Assembly (NCBI GenBank): GCA_022820505.1
Contig: JAJEFK010000032.1
Location: 1-64,000, forward strand
Length of the DNA stretch: 64,000 nucleotides
From: Acidimicrobiia bacterium
Lineage (GTDB): Bacteria > Actinomycetota > Acidimicrobiia > Acidimicrobiales > Poriferisodalaceae
Direction: 5' to 3'
This document shows positions 50,835 through 63,380 of this stretch, in pieces. Numbering within the stretch: the stretch's first letter is position 1; the number at the start of each line of letters is the position of its first letter. A program made the position numbers and the translations under genes. The notes under the pieces are model-generated. The model was given only the letters and a program-made list of their open reading frames with translations, made no database searches and was not told where the DNA came from.

Positions 50835-52508
50835 ATGAGTGAGATGACCGGCGGCGAGGCCGTCGCGGCGACGCTGGCGCGCCTGGGCGTGCGGCACGTG
50901 TTCGGGATCGTCAGCGTCCACAACCTGCCGATGTACGAGGCGCTGTCGGTGCGCGACGACATCGAGGTTGTGAAAGTCCGCCACGAGCAGGCGGCTGCAC
51001 ATGCTGCGGATGCCTACTACCGCGCCACCGGAGAGATGGGTGTGCTGCTCACCTCCACCGGCCCCGGCGCCGCCAACGCTGTGCCGGGTCTCTATGAGGC
51101 GTCGTTCACCAGTTCGGCCGTGCTGATGGTGACCGGCCAGACGGAGTCACGGTTTTACGGCAAGGGGAAGGGCTTCCTGCACGAGAACGATCAGCAGGTC
51201 GACATGCTGCGCTCGGTGTGTCGCAGCGTGGCCTCCGTGCGGCATCCCGGCGAGATCTCTGCCGAGATCGCCCGCGTCGCCGACGACATCCGCACTGGTC
51301 GCCCCCAGCCCGGCGCCGTGGAGATCCCGATCGATTTCCAGTACGCCAAGGTCGGCGACGGGCGCATCGCCGGCTCACCCGAGGTGCCCCGCCTTCGGCC
51401 GGATGCATCGCTGCTCGACGACGCAGCCGAGCGTCTCGCCAGCGCGCAGCGGCCGCTCATCTGGGCGGGCGGTGGCGTCGTCAGCGCCGATGCCTCGGCC
51501 GAGCTCACCGCGTTGGCCGAGCGGCTCGGTGCACCGGTGGTGACGACGATTGAGGGCCGCAGCGCCCTGAGCGAGCTGCACCCGCTGTCGCTGGGCTTCC
51601 GCTCGGACCGTCCCCAGATGGCCGACGTCTTTGCTGAGGCTGACCTGCTGCTGGCCGTGGGCACCCGTTTCCAGAACTACGCCACGCGGGTGTGGGCGCT
51701 GCGCTTGCCCGAGGAGCTGATCCACCTCGACGCTGACCCGGGCGTGATCGGTCTGAACTACCCGGCGTCGTTGGCCGTCGTGGGCGACGCGAAGCTCAGC
51801 CTGGCCGGGCTGCTCGAACGGCTGGGCGAGGGCGCGCCTACCATCGACGACGGCTACGTCGAGCGGGCACGCAAGCATCGCTCGTCCGACATGGAGGCGA
51901 TGCGGGACGAGATCGGGTCTGACCACGCAGCCATCTGCGACACGATCCGCCGGTTGCTTCCCGATGAGGCTCGCATCGTCCGTGACACCACCGTGCCCGG
52001 ATACATGTGGGGCAACCGGCTGCTGCCGATCGTGGCGCCACGCACGTCGATCCGGGCGGCCAACGCCGCCATCGGCCCCGGCGTGCCGATGGCCGTGGGT
52101 GCGGCGCTCGCCACTGGCCAACCGACCGTCGTGATCCAGGGAGACGGCGGCTTGATGCTGTCGGTGGGGGAGATCTCCACGCTCGCCGAGCACGGCCTGC
52201 CCGTCATCGTGTGCGTCTTCAACGACGGCGGCTACGGCGTGCTGCGCATCATCCAGGACGCCCTGTGGGACGAGCACCACGGCACCGAGATCGGCGGCAT
52301 CGACTTCGTCGCTGCGGCTGAGGCCATGAGCGTGCCGGCCCGGCGCGTGCGCAGCGTCGCCGAGTTCGAAACTGCCTTCGGCGAGGCGGTTGCCCGTGCC
52401 AGTGGCGGTTCAGGCCCGGTGGGACCGTCGCTGATCGACATCGACCAAACTGCGCTCATCCCGATCACATTCCCGCTCCCCGCGCACCAGCGTCGTCGCG
52501 ACGACTGA
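50835..52508 (+). CDS. Thiamine-diphosphate enzyme (acetolactate synthase / decarboxylase-like)
   Basis: A 557-residue enzyme with the three domains of the acetolactate-synthase family. E51 in RHEQAAAHAADAYYRATG activates the cofactor. The Mg/ThDP segment is IQGDGGLMLSVGEISTLAE through VFNDGGYGVLR near residues 435-475, and the middle domain has LLAVGTRFQNY. Start at ATG 50835 places E51 at the usual position; a GTG at 50826 is also possible. The family includes oxalyl-CoA, benzoylformate and sulfoacetaldehyde enzymes. The gene stands alone, so its reaction is open. Confidence 0.87.
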   Translation: MSEMTGGEAVAATLARLGVRHVFGIVSVHNLPMYEALSVRDDIEVVKVRHEQAAAHAADAYYRATGEMGVLLTSTGPGAANAVPGLYEASFTSSAVLMVTGQTESRFYGKGKGFLHENDQQVDMLRSVCRSVASVRHPGEISAEIARVADDIRTGRPQPGAVEIPIDFQYAKVGDGRIAGSPEVPRLRPDASLLDDAAERLASAQRPLIWAGGGVVSADASAELTALAERLGAPVVTTIEGRSALSELHPLSLGFRSDRPQMADVFAEADLLLAVGTRFQNYATRVWALRLPEELIHLDADPGVIGLNYPASLAVVGDAKLSLAGLLERLGEGAPTIDDGYVERARKHRSSDMEAMRDEIGSDHAAICDTIRRLLPDEARIVRDTTVPGYMWGNRLLPIVAPRTSIRAANAAIGPGVPMAVGAALATGQPTVVIQGDGGLMLSVGEISTLAEHGLPVIVCVFNDGGYGVLRIIQDALWDEHHGTEIGGIDFVAAAEAMSVPARRVRSVAEFETAFGEAVARASGGSGPVGPSLIDIDQTALIPITFPLPAHQRRRDD

Positions 52509-52526
52509 GCGCTGCTGACCGACGGT

Positions 52527-53702
52527 TTACAGGCCGGAGGCGTCGGCGTCGGGGTCGAAGAAGGTGCGACCCGCCAGCTCCATGACCGGCATGGCCACCA
52601 TGAAGTGAGCCGACGCGGTCTGGGCGTCGCGCAGGTGACGCTGCAATGGCGATGCTTCGAACACCGCCGTGCCGCCGACGGCTGAGTTCATCGAGCTGAT
52701 CACTCGCAGGCTGGTCTGCATCGCATGGGTGGTTGCTGTGCGCAGGTCACGGCGCAGTTCCAAGTCGGACAAGCCGTGCTGTGCGCGCTCCCACGCGGCA
52801 TCGATGCACGTGTACAGCAGCGTCCGGGCCGCCCGCACCTCAGTGTCTGCCACCGCGACTGCGGAGTGCAGTGCCGGCCGCTCACCCAGCGTGCGGCGCG
52901 AGCCTTGGGGCACCTTCGACCTGGCGACGTCGATCACTTCGTCCACGCTCGCCCGGGCCATCCCCAGCGCGATCGCGCCGATGGGCAGCGCCAGCAGGCC
53001 GAACAGCGGCATCCGGTACAGCGGCTCGGCGGCGTACGACGACTTCAGGATGGAGCGCTCGTAGGCGATGCGCGATGCAGGCAGCCAGACATTGTGAGCC
53101 TCGAACGTGCTCGAACCCGAACCGCGCAGCCCGCTGGTGTACCAGTCGTCGTGCAGTTCGATGTCGTCGGGCCGGAAGAACGCCCGGCCGAGCGCCGGCT
53201 GCGGGCCGTCGCCACCGCGATCAGCGGCATCGTCATCGTCGATCTGCACGCCTGCGGAGATCCACGCCGCGTTGTGCGAACCCGAGGCCCATGCCCAGCG
53301 CCCGCTCACCATGTACCCGTCGTCGCCGTCGGGCCCGCGTGCAGCCGTGGCTGTCCCCGAGTGTGCGAAAACGCCGGCCGTGATGACATCGGGGTTCTCC
53401 AGCAACTCTGCGAGCTGGGCCTGCTCGAGCGCGGCGAACATGATCTGCGAGGTTGCGCCGATGAACGTGCACCACGCTGCCGAGGCGTTGCCCTTGGCGA
53501 GCACTTCGCCGATCTCGGCGACCACCGCCGGTGGAAGCCCCAACCCGCCCAGTTCGGGCGGCACCAGCGTCCGGTAGAAGCCGTCGGCCGCCAGCGCCTC
53601 GGCCAGGTCCTGCGGCAGCTGCCGCAACGAGTCGATCTCGACGCTGCGCTCCCGCAACGCCGGGATCCACTCCGCCGCCAGCGCCAGCATCTTGTCGCTC
53701 AT
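52527..53702 (-). CDS. Acyl-CoA dehydrogenase-like flavoprotein (hydroxylase type)
   Basis: A 391-residue member of the acyl-CoA dehydrogenase fold: PPELGGLGLPPAVVAEIGEVLAKGNASAAW near the N-terminus, GRWAWASGSHNAAWI in the central sheet, and helical C-terminal segments. The short N-terminal domain and ASAAWC-like segment resemble flavin-dependent monooxygenases such as DszC or HpaH-type oxygenases more than beta-oxidation enzymes. Its start overlaps the stop of the Ldh2-like gene (ATGA). Substrate unknown. Confidence 0.8.
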   Translation of the reverse strand: MSDKMLALAAEWIPALRERSVEIDSLRQLPQDLAEALAADGFYRTLVPPELGGLGLPPAVVAEIGEVLAKGNASAAWCTFIGATSQIMFAALEQAQLAELLENPDVITAGVFAHSGTATAARGPDGDDGYMVSGRWAWASGSHNAAWISAGVQIDDDDAADRGGDGPQPALGRAFFRPDDIELHDDWYTSGLRGSGSSTFEAHNVWLPASRIAYERSILKSSYAAEPLYRMPLFGLLALPIGAIALGMARASVDEVIDVARSKVPQGSRRTLGERPALHSAVAVADTEVRAARTLLYTCIDAAWERAQHGLSDLELRRDLRTATTHAMQTSLRVISSMNSAVGGTAVFEASPLQRHLRDAQTASAHFMVAMPVMELAGRTFFDPDADASGL

Positions 53703-54829
53703 GTCGACGTCACCGGCTCGCACTCGAACGGCACGCCCAGTTCGTTGCCGACACGGCCCAGCGACCTGACGACCGACGCGGGGTAGCTGACGGTGCCAGC
53801 CGCAGTCCGCCGATCCATCTCGAGTTGTTCGAGCTCGCCCGGCAGGTACACGGTCTGGCCCGGCAGCGCATCCTCTTCGCCGGCCGCGCGGATCTGGGCG
53901 ACCATGTCCTCGATGTCGTCGTAGTAACCCTCACGATCGCGGAAGACACCCGGATCCATCAGCAGGAAGAACTGCCCCCGCCGGCCCACGGCCACATCGC
54001 CGGTGTGGGCCGAGCCGCCCAGAATCCCTGCGGCGATGTTCGAGGCCGTGATCATGCCGATGCCCTTGTAGCCGCCGATCGCCGGCACGATGCCGCGCAT
54101 CGCCACGTCGGGATCGACCGTGGGGTTGCCGTCGCGGTCCAGGAATCCCCATTCCACCGGGATCTCCGAGCCCTCGGAACGGGCCCGCAGCACCTTGCCG
54201 AGCGCGACGGGCGTGATGGCCATGTCGAGCACGATCGGCGGCTGGGCGCGGCGGGGGAACGTCCACACGATCGGGTTGTTGCCGAACAGCTTCCGGCGGC
54301 TGCCGAACGGCGCCAGGTTCGGCACCGACGTGGTGGTGCCGTAGCAGACAAAGCCGGCCTCGGCGGCCTGGTACGGGTAGTTCGCGCCGCAGCCCCAGTC
54401 GTTGGAATTGCGGATCACGCCAACCACCAGACCGCTCTCGCGGGCGGCCTCAATGAGCTGCTCCATGAACCGGGTGATCACGAGCTGGCCGAGCCCGTGA
54501 TGCCCGTCGGCTACCAGCACTGACGGTGTCCGGGTGACGATCTCGCACTGTGCAGTCGGATCGGTGGTGCCGTCGCGGAACCAGTTGACATACCAGCTCA
54601 CCCGCTGGAAGCCGTGCGTGTCGACACCGCGCCGGTCCGACCAGAGCTGGTTGTCGACGACAGTCGCCGCGTCGTCGGCAGCCATGCCGGCCGCTACGTA
54701 CGCCGCAATGCCCCATGGCCGAAGCTCGTCCAGGCGAAACGACACCGGCGCGCTGTCGTCGCCGTCTGCGGGCCGGTCGTCGGGAATTCCCCGAGGCAGT
54801 GTCTCGTTGCGTGTGCTTTGGTCGCTCAT
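53699..54829 (-). CDS. Malate/L-lactate dehydrogenase family (Ldh2/YlbC type)
   Basis: A 376-residue NAD(P)-dependent oxidoreductase of the family containing ureidoglycolate, sulfolactate and delta-1-piperideine-2-carboxylate enzymes. Recognisable parts are DTHGFQRVSWYVNWFRDG (with the catalytic His), VIRNSNDWGCGANYPYQAA and IGGYKGIGMIT. It reduces or oxidises a 2-oxo/2-hydroxy (or imino) acid. It is coupled to the flavoprotein that follows and lies after the frameshifted dehydrogenase gene on the same strand. Confidence 0.85.
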   Translation of the reverse strand: MSDQSTRNETLPRGIPDDRPADGDDSAPVSFRLDELRPWGIAAYVAAGMAADDAATVVDNQLWSDRRGVDTHGFQRVSWYVNWFRDGTTDPTAQCEIVTRTPSVLVADGHHGLGQLVITRFMEQLIEAARESGLVVGVIRNSNDWGCGANYPYQAAEAGFVCYGTTTSVPNLAPFGSRRKLFGNNPIVWTFPRRAQPPIVLDMAITPVALGKVLRARSEGSEIPVEWGFLDRDGNPTVDPDVAMRGIVPAIGGYKGIGMITASNIAAGILGGSAHTGDVAVGRRGQFFLLMDPGVFRDREGYYDDIEDMVAQIRAAGEEDALPGQTVYLPGELEQLEMDRRTAAGTVSYPASVVRSLGRVGNELGVPFECEPVTST

Positions 54830-54895
54830 GTCCGGTCGCTCACCCCTCCGCTGGGTTCGATGTGTGTGTCTATCCGCGGACCCGCTGCACGACCG

Positions 54896-55952
54896 CTACA
54901 GCGCGTCGACGACGGCGGTGGCGAAGTCCTCGGTGCCCGCAGTGCCGCCTTGGTCGGGGGTCAGTTGCTCGCCCGCTTCGTACACAGCGGCCAGCGACCG
55001 GTCCAGCCGGTCAGCCGGCGCTTCGAGTCCCAGGTGGCGCAGCATCATCTCGGCCGACTCCAGCGTCGCAGTGGGGTTGATGATGCCCTGCCCGGCGATG
55101 TCGGGCGCCGTGCCGTGGGCCGACTCGAAGTACGCCCAGTCGTCGCCGTAGCAGCCCGACGGCGCCAGGCCCATGCCGCCGATCGTGCCGGCGCCCTGGT
55201 CGGACAGGATGTCGCCGTACAGGTTCGGCAGCAGCAGCACGTCGAGATCGTGGGGCCGCACCACCAGCCGGTGCGCCATGTCATCGATGATGAACTGTTC
55301 GTATTCCAGGCCGGGGTACTCCTGCGCCACCTCGCGGGCGATGTCGCAGAACCACCTGTCGGTCGCAGGAAGCATGTTCGTCTTGGCGGAGACGGTCAGC
55401 TTGCCGCCCCGGCTCAGCGCCAGATCGGCGGCGAAGCGGGTGACCTGCTCGGTGCCGGGGCGGGTGATGATCTTCGCCGCGAAGCGGCCGTTGGCGGCAT
55501 CGGGCGGGACGCGGGAACGGCCTTCGGTCAACCCGGCATCGAGCAGCTGTTGCGCCGGGCCCATGACGCCGACGTACATGTCCTCGAGGTTCTCCCGGAC
55601 GATCACGTAGTCGATGCCCTCGGGCCGGGCCAGCGGCGAGGCATAGCCAGGCCGCCAACGCACCGGTCGCACGTTGGCGTAGGTGCGCTTGCCCCAGCGC
55701 ATGAAGCCCGCCCCCGGCGTGGTGCCGTTCGACGATCCGAACAGCACCGTGTCGGCAGCGTCGATGCGCCCGCCGACCAGCGCTTCCCGCTCGTCGGGCG
55801 TGAGCGCTGCGAGCTCGTCGCCCACCGGCACGTGGTCCCAGTCGATGGGTCAGGTCCAGCGCATCCAGCACGCGCAGCGAGGCAGCCATCGCTTCGGGCG
55901 CCGCATCGTCACCCGGAATCACGCACACCCGGTGCCGCCGCTGCTCGATCAT
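54896..55952 (-). pseudogene. Isopropylmalate/isocitrate-dehydrogenase-like gene with a one-base frameshift
   Basis: The N-terminal 36 codons (from 55952, including VIPGDDAAPEAM) read in one frame, while the remaining 310 codons (from about 55846 leftward) read in another. The join lies at the G-run 55847-55849. Removing one base gives a continuous protein of about 351 residues with LDLTIDWDHVPVGDEL across the site and the family's AAKIITRPGTEQVTRFA, NMLPATDRWFCDIA and ESAHGTAPDIAGQGIINP. The downstream part is intact and well conserved, so this may be recent damage, a sequencing error or translational slippage. A GTG at 55831 could start a shorter protein, but it would lack the first strand of the cofactor fold. 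Confidence 0.7.
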
Positions 55953-56000
55953 GCGCGCCGACGCTACGCCGCGTCGTCAGCAGCCGCGTCGCCCGGGCGG

Positions 56001-56504
56001 CTACCAGTCGGGCTTGACGACCATCACCACGATCGCGGCAACGATGACCAGGTTGCTCAACGCACTCCACAGCTCAGCCCGCCGCCGCAACCGCTCAGCG
56101 TCGCCTGCTCGTTCGGGACCGTCGTCCATCGCTGTGGCGAGCTTGGCGCCGGTTGGCCGCAGCGCACCGTGCGCTATGCCCAGCCAAGCGAAATACAAGA
56201 CGAACGCAAGCGTCACCCAGCCCAGCCGAAAGTTCCATGGCCCGACGATCACGGCGATGATGCCGGCGATGCCGGCGAGGTATGCCGCCATGTCGATGAG
56301 ACGGCTGGAGGCGAACTCGAACGAACGCCGGACGGCCGCCGCCGCCTCCGGTCCTTCGGCCCAGGCACGTCGCAGCATGACCGTGCCCACGGCGCTCCCG
56401 CCGAAGCCCACTACTGCGCTGGCCAGATGGACCACGAGGACTGCCTGATACCAGCCTGAGCCCACTCCCACACCGAGCAGCGAACCGCTGAAGCCGAGTG
56501 CCAT
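56001..56504 (-). CDS. DUF2269-like membrane protein
   Basis: The 167-residue product has four hydrophobic segments (about 18-45, 74-92, 94-112 and 148-164) with a charged loop rich in Arg and Glu before the last one. It resembles DUF2269-type membrane proteins, whose function is unknown. The start at 56504 is uncertain, as GAGG is very close to the ATG; an upstream GTG would add 12 residues. Divergent from the CO dehydrogenase operon, with the promoter region between. Confidence 0.55.
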   Translation of the reverse strand: MALGFSGSLLGVGVGSGWYQAVLVVHLASAVVGFGGSAVGTVMLRRAWAEGPEAAAAVRRSFEFASSRLIDMAAYLAGIAGIIAVIVGPWNFRLGWVTLAFVLYFAWLGIAHGALRPTGAKLATAMDDGPERAGDAERLRRRAELWSALSNLVIVAAIVVMVVKPDW

Positions 56505-56637
56505 GCCCTCGAGTATCGCCGGCGCAGCGAGCGCACCCACCGGCGCGGCTCGTGGTTCGTTCGGAGCGCCGCGACGGGCAGTGGTAAGTTCGCTGTGCCG
56601 CAGAGACACGGCCGGATCTCCGGGGGAAGGGGTATCC

Positions 56638-56892
56638 ATGCCGATCGAGTCATCAGGCCATAGCGCTGGCAACCCGAGGCTGTACGAGGTCATCGAGGGT
56701 GCGCCCAAGGAGGGTGCGAGCCCGACGATCTGGGCCTGGCCGCAGATCATCGATTATCTCAAAGTCGCTGGTCAGCCAGTTCAGGGGCCATGGCCACCAC
56801 ACCAAGAACGACGGCCCGATCCCGACGCCGAGTCGTTGCCGCGAGCTGTGCCGGATCCGCAAGGGCCCGGCGGGCCGTCGACAGGGGGCTGA
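56638..56892 (+). CDS. Small soluble protein at the head of the CO dehydrogenase operon
   Basis: The 84-residue product starts at ATG 56638 after a strong GGGGGAAGGGG ribosome binding site. It has a structured middle (PRLYEVIEGAPKEG, then IWAWPQIIDYLKV) and a Pro-rich C-terminal half with charged residues. It ends three bases before coxM. No family is recognised. Position suggests a regulator or assembly factor of the CO dehydrogenase. Confidence 0.6.
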   Translation: MPIESSGHSAGNPRLYEVIEGAPKEGASPTIWAWPQIIDYLKVAGQPVQGPWPPHQERRPDPDAESLPRAVPDPQGPGGPSTGG

Positions 56893-56895
56893 CGC

Positions 56896-57771
56896 ATGTA
56901 TCCATCCCGCTTCCGCTACGAAGCGCCCTCGACCGTCGCCGAGGCAGTAGCGATGCTCGCCGCAGTAGACGGCGAGGCCAAGATCCTGGCGGGCGGCCAG
57001 AGCCTCATCCCGATGATGAAACTGCGATTCGCAGCACCGGCGATGATCGTGGACATCAACGGCATCGGCGGTCTCGACTACCACCGGGCCGATCCCGACG
57101 GCACCTATCGCATCGGGGCGCTGTGCCGGCACGCCGATCTGGAGAAGTCCGCAACGCTCGCCGACGCCCAACCCACCATCGCTGCGGCAGCCCCCGTCGT
57201 GGCCGACCCGCTGGTGCGCACACGGGGCACGCTGGTCGGCTCGGTGTGTCACGCCGACCCGCAAGGCGACTGGGCCTCGGTCATGGTGTCGCTGGAAGGC
57301 GCCATCGTGGCCCAGGGCCCGAATGGGCACCGGAGCATTCAGGTGGCCGATCTCATCGACGGCCCCTTCCAGACGGTGCTCGCTCCCGACGAGATCGCCG
57401 TCGAAGCAGTGGTTCCCGCAGCACGCGGCGTCCGGGCCGGCGGTTATCTCAAGCTCGAACGTCGGGTCGGCGATTTCGCCACCGTCGGCGTCGCGGTCTC
57501 GGTCGAGATGTCGGGCGGCAGTGTTGCTCGGGCGGGCATCGGGCTGACCGGAGTCGGGCCAGCCACCATCAACGCTTCGGACGCCGCGGCGGCGCTGGTC
57601 GGCACGGTGCTCGATGCAGACGCCGTCGACGCGGCAGCCCAGCTCGCGGCCGAGGCGGCTCAGCCACGCTCTGACCACCGGGGAAGCGCCGACTACAAGC
57701 GCCACGTCGTCGCCACCTTCGTGCGGCGCATCGGCGCTCAGATCCAGCGATCAGAACAAGAGGCGGCCTGA
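56896..57771 (+). CDS. coxM: CO dehydrogenase medium (FAD) subunit
   Basis: A 291-residue subunit that binds FAD and takes electrons from the iron-sulfur subunit. FAD-binding motifs of this family are AGGQSLIP at residues 32-39 and [17 protein letters not shown] (about 108-124). It starts a canonical coxM-coxS-coxL order; its stop abuts the start of coxS. Together they form the aerobic molybdenum CO dehydrogenase. Confidence 0.93.
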   Translation: MYPSRFRYEAPSTVAEAVAMLAAVDGEAKILAGGQSLIPMMKLRFAAPAMIVDINGIGGLDYHRADPDGTYRIGALCRHADLEKSATLADAQPTIAAAAPVVADPLVRTRGTLVGSVCHADPQGDWASVMVSLEGAIVAQGPNGHRSIQVADLIDGPFQTVLAPDEIAVEAVVPAARGVRAGGYLKLERRVGDFATVGVAVSVEMSGGSVARAGIGLTGVGPATINASDAAAALVGTVLDADAVDAAAQLAAEAAQPRSDHRGSADYKRHVVATFVRRIGAQIQRSEQEAA

Positions 57772-57772
57772 C

Positions 57773-58372
<600 letters not shown>

Positions 58373-58373
58373 G

Positions 58374-60751
<2,378 letters not shown>

Positions 60752-60755
<4 letters not shown>

Positions 60756-61711
60756 GCAGCTCCGGACTCGTCGGGCCCCAACCGGTCGGACAAGGGGCGG
60801 TCGAGGGCTGGGGCGTGCTCGAGCGCGCCACCGAGCTCGCTCGCAGCGGTGAGGCATTCGTGCTGGCCACGGTTGTCTGGCGCGAAGGTCCGACATCGGG
60901 GCAGCAAGGTTCTCGCGCCATCTACACGGCCGCGGGCGAAATGTACGGGTGGATCGGCGGCGCATGCGCCGAGCCGGTGTTCATCCGGGAGGCCATTGCC
61001 ACGCTCGAAGCGGGAACGCCGCGCTTGCTGGCGCTCGGTGCCAGCGATCGATTCGGCGACCTGCCCCAAGGCACCACTGCTGTGCCCATGTCGTGTCAGA
61101 GCGAAGGCGCCCTGCAGATCTACTTGGAGCCCGTCGTGGCCACACCGCACCTCGTGATCGTCGGCAGCTCGCCCATGGCGACCACCCTGTCGGTGCTGGC
61201 CGCCCAGCTCGACTGGCGTGTCGAGCTGATCGACCGCGCCGAGTTCAGCGAAGGGCTGCTCACGGCGCAGTCGATGGTGGTGGTTGCCACCCAAGGGCAC
61301 GGCGATGAGGACGTGCTGACCGCTGCGTTCAAGGCCGATCCGGCGTACGTGGGCCTGGTCTCATCGGCTCGACGAGGCCGCAGCGTCCGGGCCCTGCTTG
61401 CTGATCAAGGCGTGGAAGATACCCAGCTCGGCGCACTGAGAGCTCCTGCCGGCCTGGATCTCGGCAGCACCTCGCACAAAGAGGTTGCAGTGTCGATCCT
61501 GGCCGAGCTGGTGCAGCTTCGTGCCCAGGGTGTGTTCGCAGCGACAGCCAGCGCCCAAGCGTCGGCGATGCCGGCGGCCGTCGACCCTGTCTGCGGCATG
61601 ACCGTCCAGATCGATCCGGCGACGCCGTCGCTGGAGATCGGCGACGAGGTCTACTACTTCTGCTGCGCGGGGTGCCGCACAACCTTCGCACGTGAGCGGG
61701 GAGTCGCTTGA
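60752..61711 (+). CDS. XdhC/CoxF-like maturation factor with C-terminal YHS domain
   Basis: A 319-residue fusion. Residues 1-260 are the XdhC family: EAFVLATVVWREGPTSGQQG, MYGWIGGACAEPVFIREA and a Rossmann-like segment VIVGSSPMATTLSVLAAQ. XdhC-type proteins bind molybdenum cofactor and help insert the sulfurated form. The last 42 residues are a YHS metal-binding domain (DPVCGMTV, then YYFCCAGCRTTF). YHS domains bind copper in some proteins; since form I CO dehydrogenase needs a copper atom beside molybdenum, this fusion may deliver both. That is inference. It overlaps coxL and coxG. Confidence 0.83.
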
Positions 61712-62295
61712 TGCAGATCACCAACCAGTTCCAGGTCGCGCAGCCGCTGGAGGCTGTATGGAGCTTCTTCGGCGACGTGCCGCAGGTGGCGGCGTGTCTG
61801 CCGGGCACCGAGCTGACCACCGAGCTAGGCGACGACCGCTACGGCGGCACCGTGTCCATCGGCCTCGGCCCCATCAAGCTCGACTTCGACGGCGGTGCCG
61901 AGATCACGCAGCGGGACGAGGAGAACCGGACGATCTCTGTCGCTGCCAGCGGCGCCGATCGCAAGGGCCGGGGCCAAGCCACGCTCGAACTCAACGCCAG
62001 CCTCGCTGACGCTGCGGGCGGCACGAGCGTGGAGGTGGCCATGGACCTGCAGCTCTCCGGGCCCGCAGCACAGTACGGGCGCGGCCTGGTGAGCGACATC
62101 ACCGCTGTGCTGCTGAATGACTTCGCCGCCAACGTCCAGAACCGGCTCGCCGCGATGGCAGAGGGCCGCGATCCAGACCAAGTCGAACAGGTTCAAGCCG
62201 CCGGTGGCCTCGCCATCGGTCTGCGTGCCGCGGGCATGGGCCTCGCCCGCGTCGTGCGCCGACTTGCCCTTCCGTACCGACCCGAGGCCGTGTGA
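61711..62295 (+). CDS. coxG: CoxG-like SRPBCC membrane-binding protein
   Basis: A 194-residue START/SRPBCC-fold protein with FQVAQPLEAVWSFFGDVPQVAACLPG (in the family's first region) and a hydrophobic cavity-forming sheet. The C-terminal 45 residues are helical and basic and may bind the membrane. CoxG proteins link CO dehydrogenase to the membrane and, in mycobacteria, help it reach menaquinone. The ATG at 61711 overlaps the preceding stop. It leads directly into five small membrane-protein genes. Confidence 0.88.
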   Translation: MQITNQFQVAQPLEAVWSFFGDVPQVAACLPGTELTTELGDDRYGGTVSIGLGPIKLDFDGGAEITQRDEENRTISVAASGADRKGRGQATLELNASLADAAGGTSVEVAMDLQLSGPAAQYGRGLVSDITAVLLNDFAANVQNRLAAMAEGRDPDQVEQVQAAGGLAIGLRAAGMGLARVVRRLALPYRPEAV

Positions 62296-62305
62296 GGAGG
62301 CGCTC

Positions 62306-62557
62306 GTGCTCTGGTGGATAGGAAACCTGATACTGCTCCTGGTGGTCGTGCCGGTCGCGCTTGCGCTGCTGAACCGAGTGCTCGCTGCGATCGAGCGCAT
62401 TCGCAAGGCCAGCGACGACATCTTGGCCGGCGGCGTGGGGATCATCGGCGAGCTCGACACCACGCAGGACTTGCTCGCAACTACTGACGAGACGATTGAA
62501 GAAGTGGCGGACGGTGCTGTCCGCTACGCCGGTTCGGTCGGAAAGCTCCTGGGCTGA
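62306..62557 (+). CDS. Small membrane protein 1 of the post-coxG cluster
   Basis: An 83-residue product from the GTG at 62306, preceded by GGAGG. It has one N-terminal membrane span (IGNLILLLVVVPVALALLNRV) followed by a helical acidic tail with hydrophobic repeats (RIRKASDDILAGGVGIIGEL, then TDETIEEVADGAVRYAG). This layout, one membrane helix and an amphipathic helical tail, is shared by all five proteins in this run. Begins 10 bases after coxG. Confidence 0.65.
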   Translation: MLWWIGNLILLLVVVPVALALLNRVLAAIERIRKASDDILAGGVGIIGELDTTQDLLATTDETIEEVADGAVRYAGSVGKLLG

Positions 62558-62568
62558 AAGGGGACGTG

Positions 62569-62796
62569 ATGCCTGTTGTTGCCTGGGTCACTGTCATCAT
62601 CGGCGGCTTGATCATCCTGGCGGCCGCGGTGGGCCTGCTGCGGGTGGTGCTGCACTTGGTTGCGGTGCATCGCACGCTCGCCCAAGTGGCCGGCGGCGTT
62701 CGCGTCATCGCCGAACAGACCTCGACGGTGCCCACCGTGCTGCCGTCGGTCAACTCGACGCTGATGCCTGTCCACGACTTCTGCGAATCGATCTGA
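62569..62796 (+). CDS. Small membrane protein 2 of the post-coxG cluster
   Basis: A 75-residue product with an N-terminal span (WVTVIIGGLIILAAAVGLL) and a helical tail (HRTLAQVAGGVRVIAEQTST) ending in LMPVHDFCESI. A GTG directly before the ATG at 62569 could also start it, with GAAAGGGGA as ribosome binding site. Eleven bases after the previous gene. Confidence 0.6.
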   Translation: MPVVAWVTVIIGGLIILAAAVGLLRVVLHLVAVHRTLAQVAGGVRVIAEQTSTVPTVLPSVNSTLMPVHDFCESI

Positions 62797-62809
62797 GGGA
62801 GGCGCCGCC

Positions 62810-63088
62810 ATGCTGCAGTTGCTCGCCCAGAGTTCGGACGCCGGATCCACCACCGGATGGGTTATCGGCTACGTCATCGGCATCGTCGTGGTGATCGCGG
62901 TGGTCGCCCTCGTCGTGCCGATCCTGATGCTGGCCCGTTCGATCGGCAATCGGGCCACCGAGATCAACGACGGACTGGAAGACGCCGTCACAAATACGGC
63001 GGCGCTCGGGGAACTGAACACGACGATCGCAGCTGCAACGGTGATCGTCGACGGCCTCAAACGCGGCCGCAACCGGTTAGGAGGCTGA
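62810..63088 (+). CDS. Small membrane protein 3 of the post-coxG cluster
   Basis: A 92-residue product: a short polar N-terminus, a long span (VIGYVIGIVVVIAVVALVVPILML) and a helical tail (TEINDGLEDAVTNTAALGEL, then a basic KRGRNRL end). A GAGG ribosome binding site precedes the ATG. One base separates its stop from the next ATG. Confidence 0.65.
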   Translation: MLQLLAQSSDAGSTTGWVIGYVIGIVVVIAVVALVVPILMLARSIGNRATEINDGLEDAVTNTAALGELNTTIAAATVIVDGLKRGRNRLGG

Positions 63089-63089
63089 C

Positions 63090-63380
63090 ATGAACCTGCT
63101 GGCTCTCACTGACACCCAGGAGAACCTGTGGTGGGGTGTCATCATCGGCGGCTTCGTGGTGATCGTGGCCGTGGTGGTGCTGCTCACCATGCTGGTGCTG
63201 CTGGTGCGCACGATCGAGCGCCGGGTGGAGACCATCAAAGGCACGCTCGAGCGAGCCGCCGCCAACACGTCTGACACCGCCCTGATCGCCGACACCGCCG
63301 ACGGGGTCGATGCGGTGCTGTCCGAAGGCCTCGAACATCACCTGTTTCTCGGCCGAGTACTCGACAAGGTGCGCTCATGA
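63090..63380 (+). CDS. Small membrane protein 4 of the post-coxG cluster
   Basis: A 96-residue product: span VIIGGFVVIVAVVVLLTMLV, then an arginine-rich, helical tail (RTIERRVETIKGTLERAAAN) and an acidic end. AGGAGG precedes the ATG. Overlaps the next gene by four bases (ATGA). Confidence 0.65.
   Translation: MNLLALTDTQENLWWGVIIGGFVVIVAVVVLLTMLVLLVRTIERRVETIKGTLERAAANTSDTALIADTADGVDAVLSEGLEHHLFLGRVLDKVRS

Noticed and set aside
61120..63360. Leftward frames opposite the XdhC and small membrane genes
   Set aside because: They lack ribosome binding sites and overlap well-spaced rightward genes.
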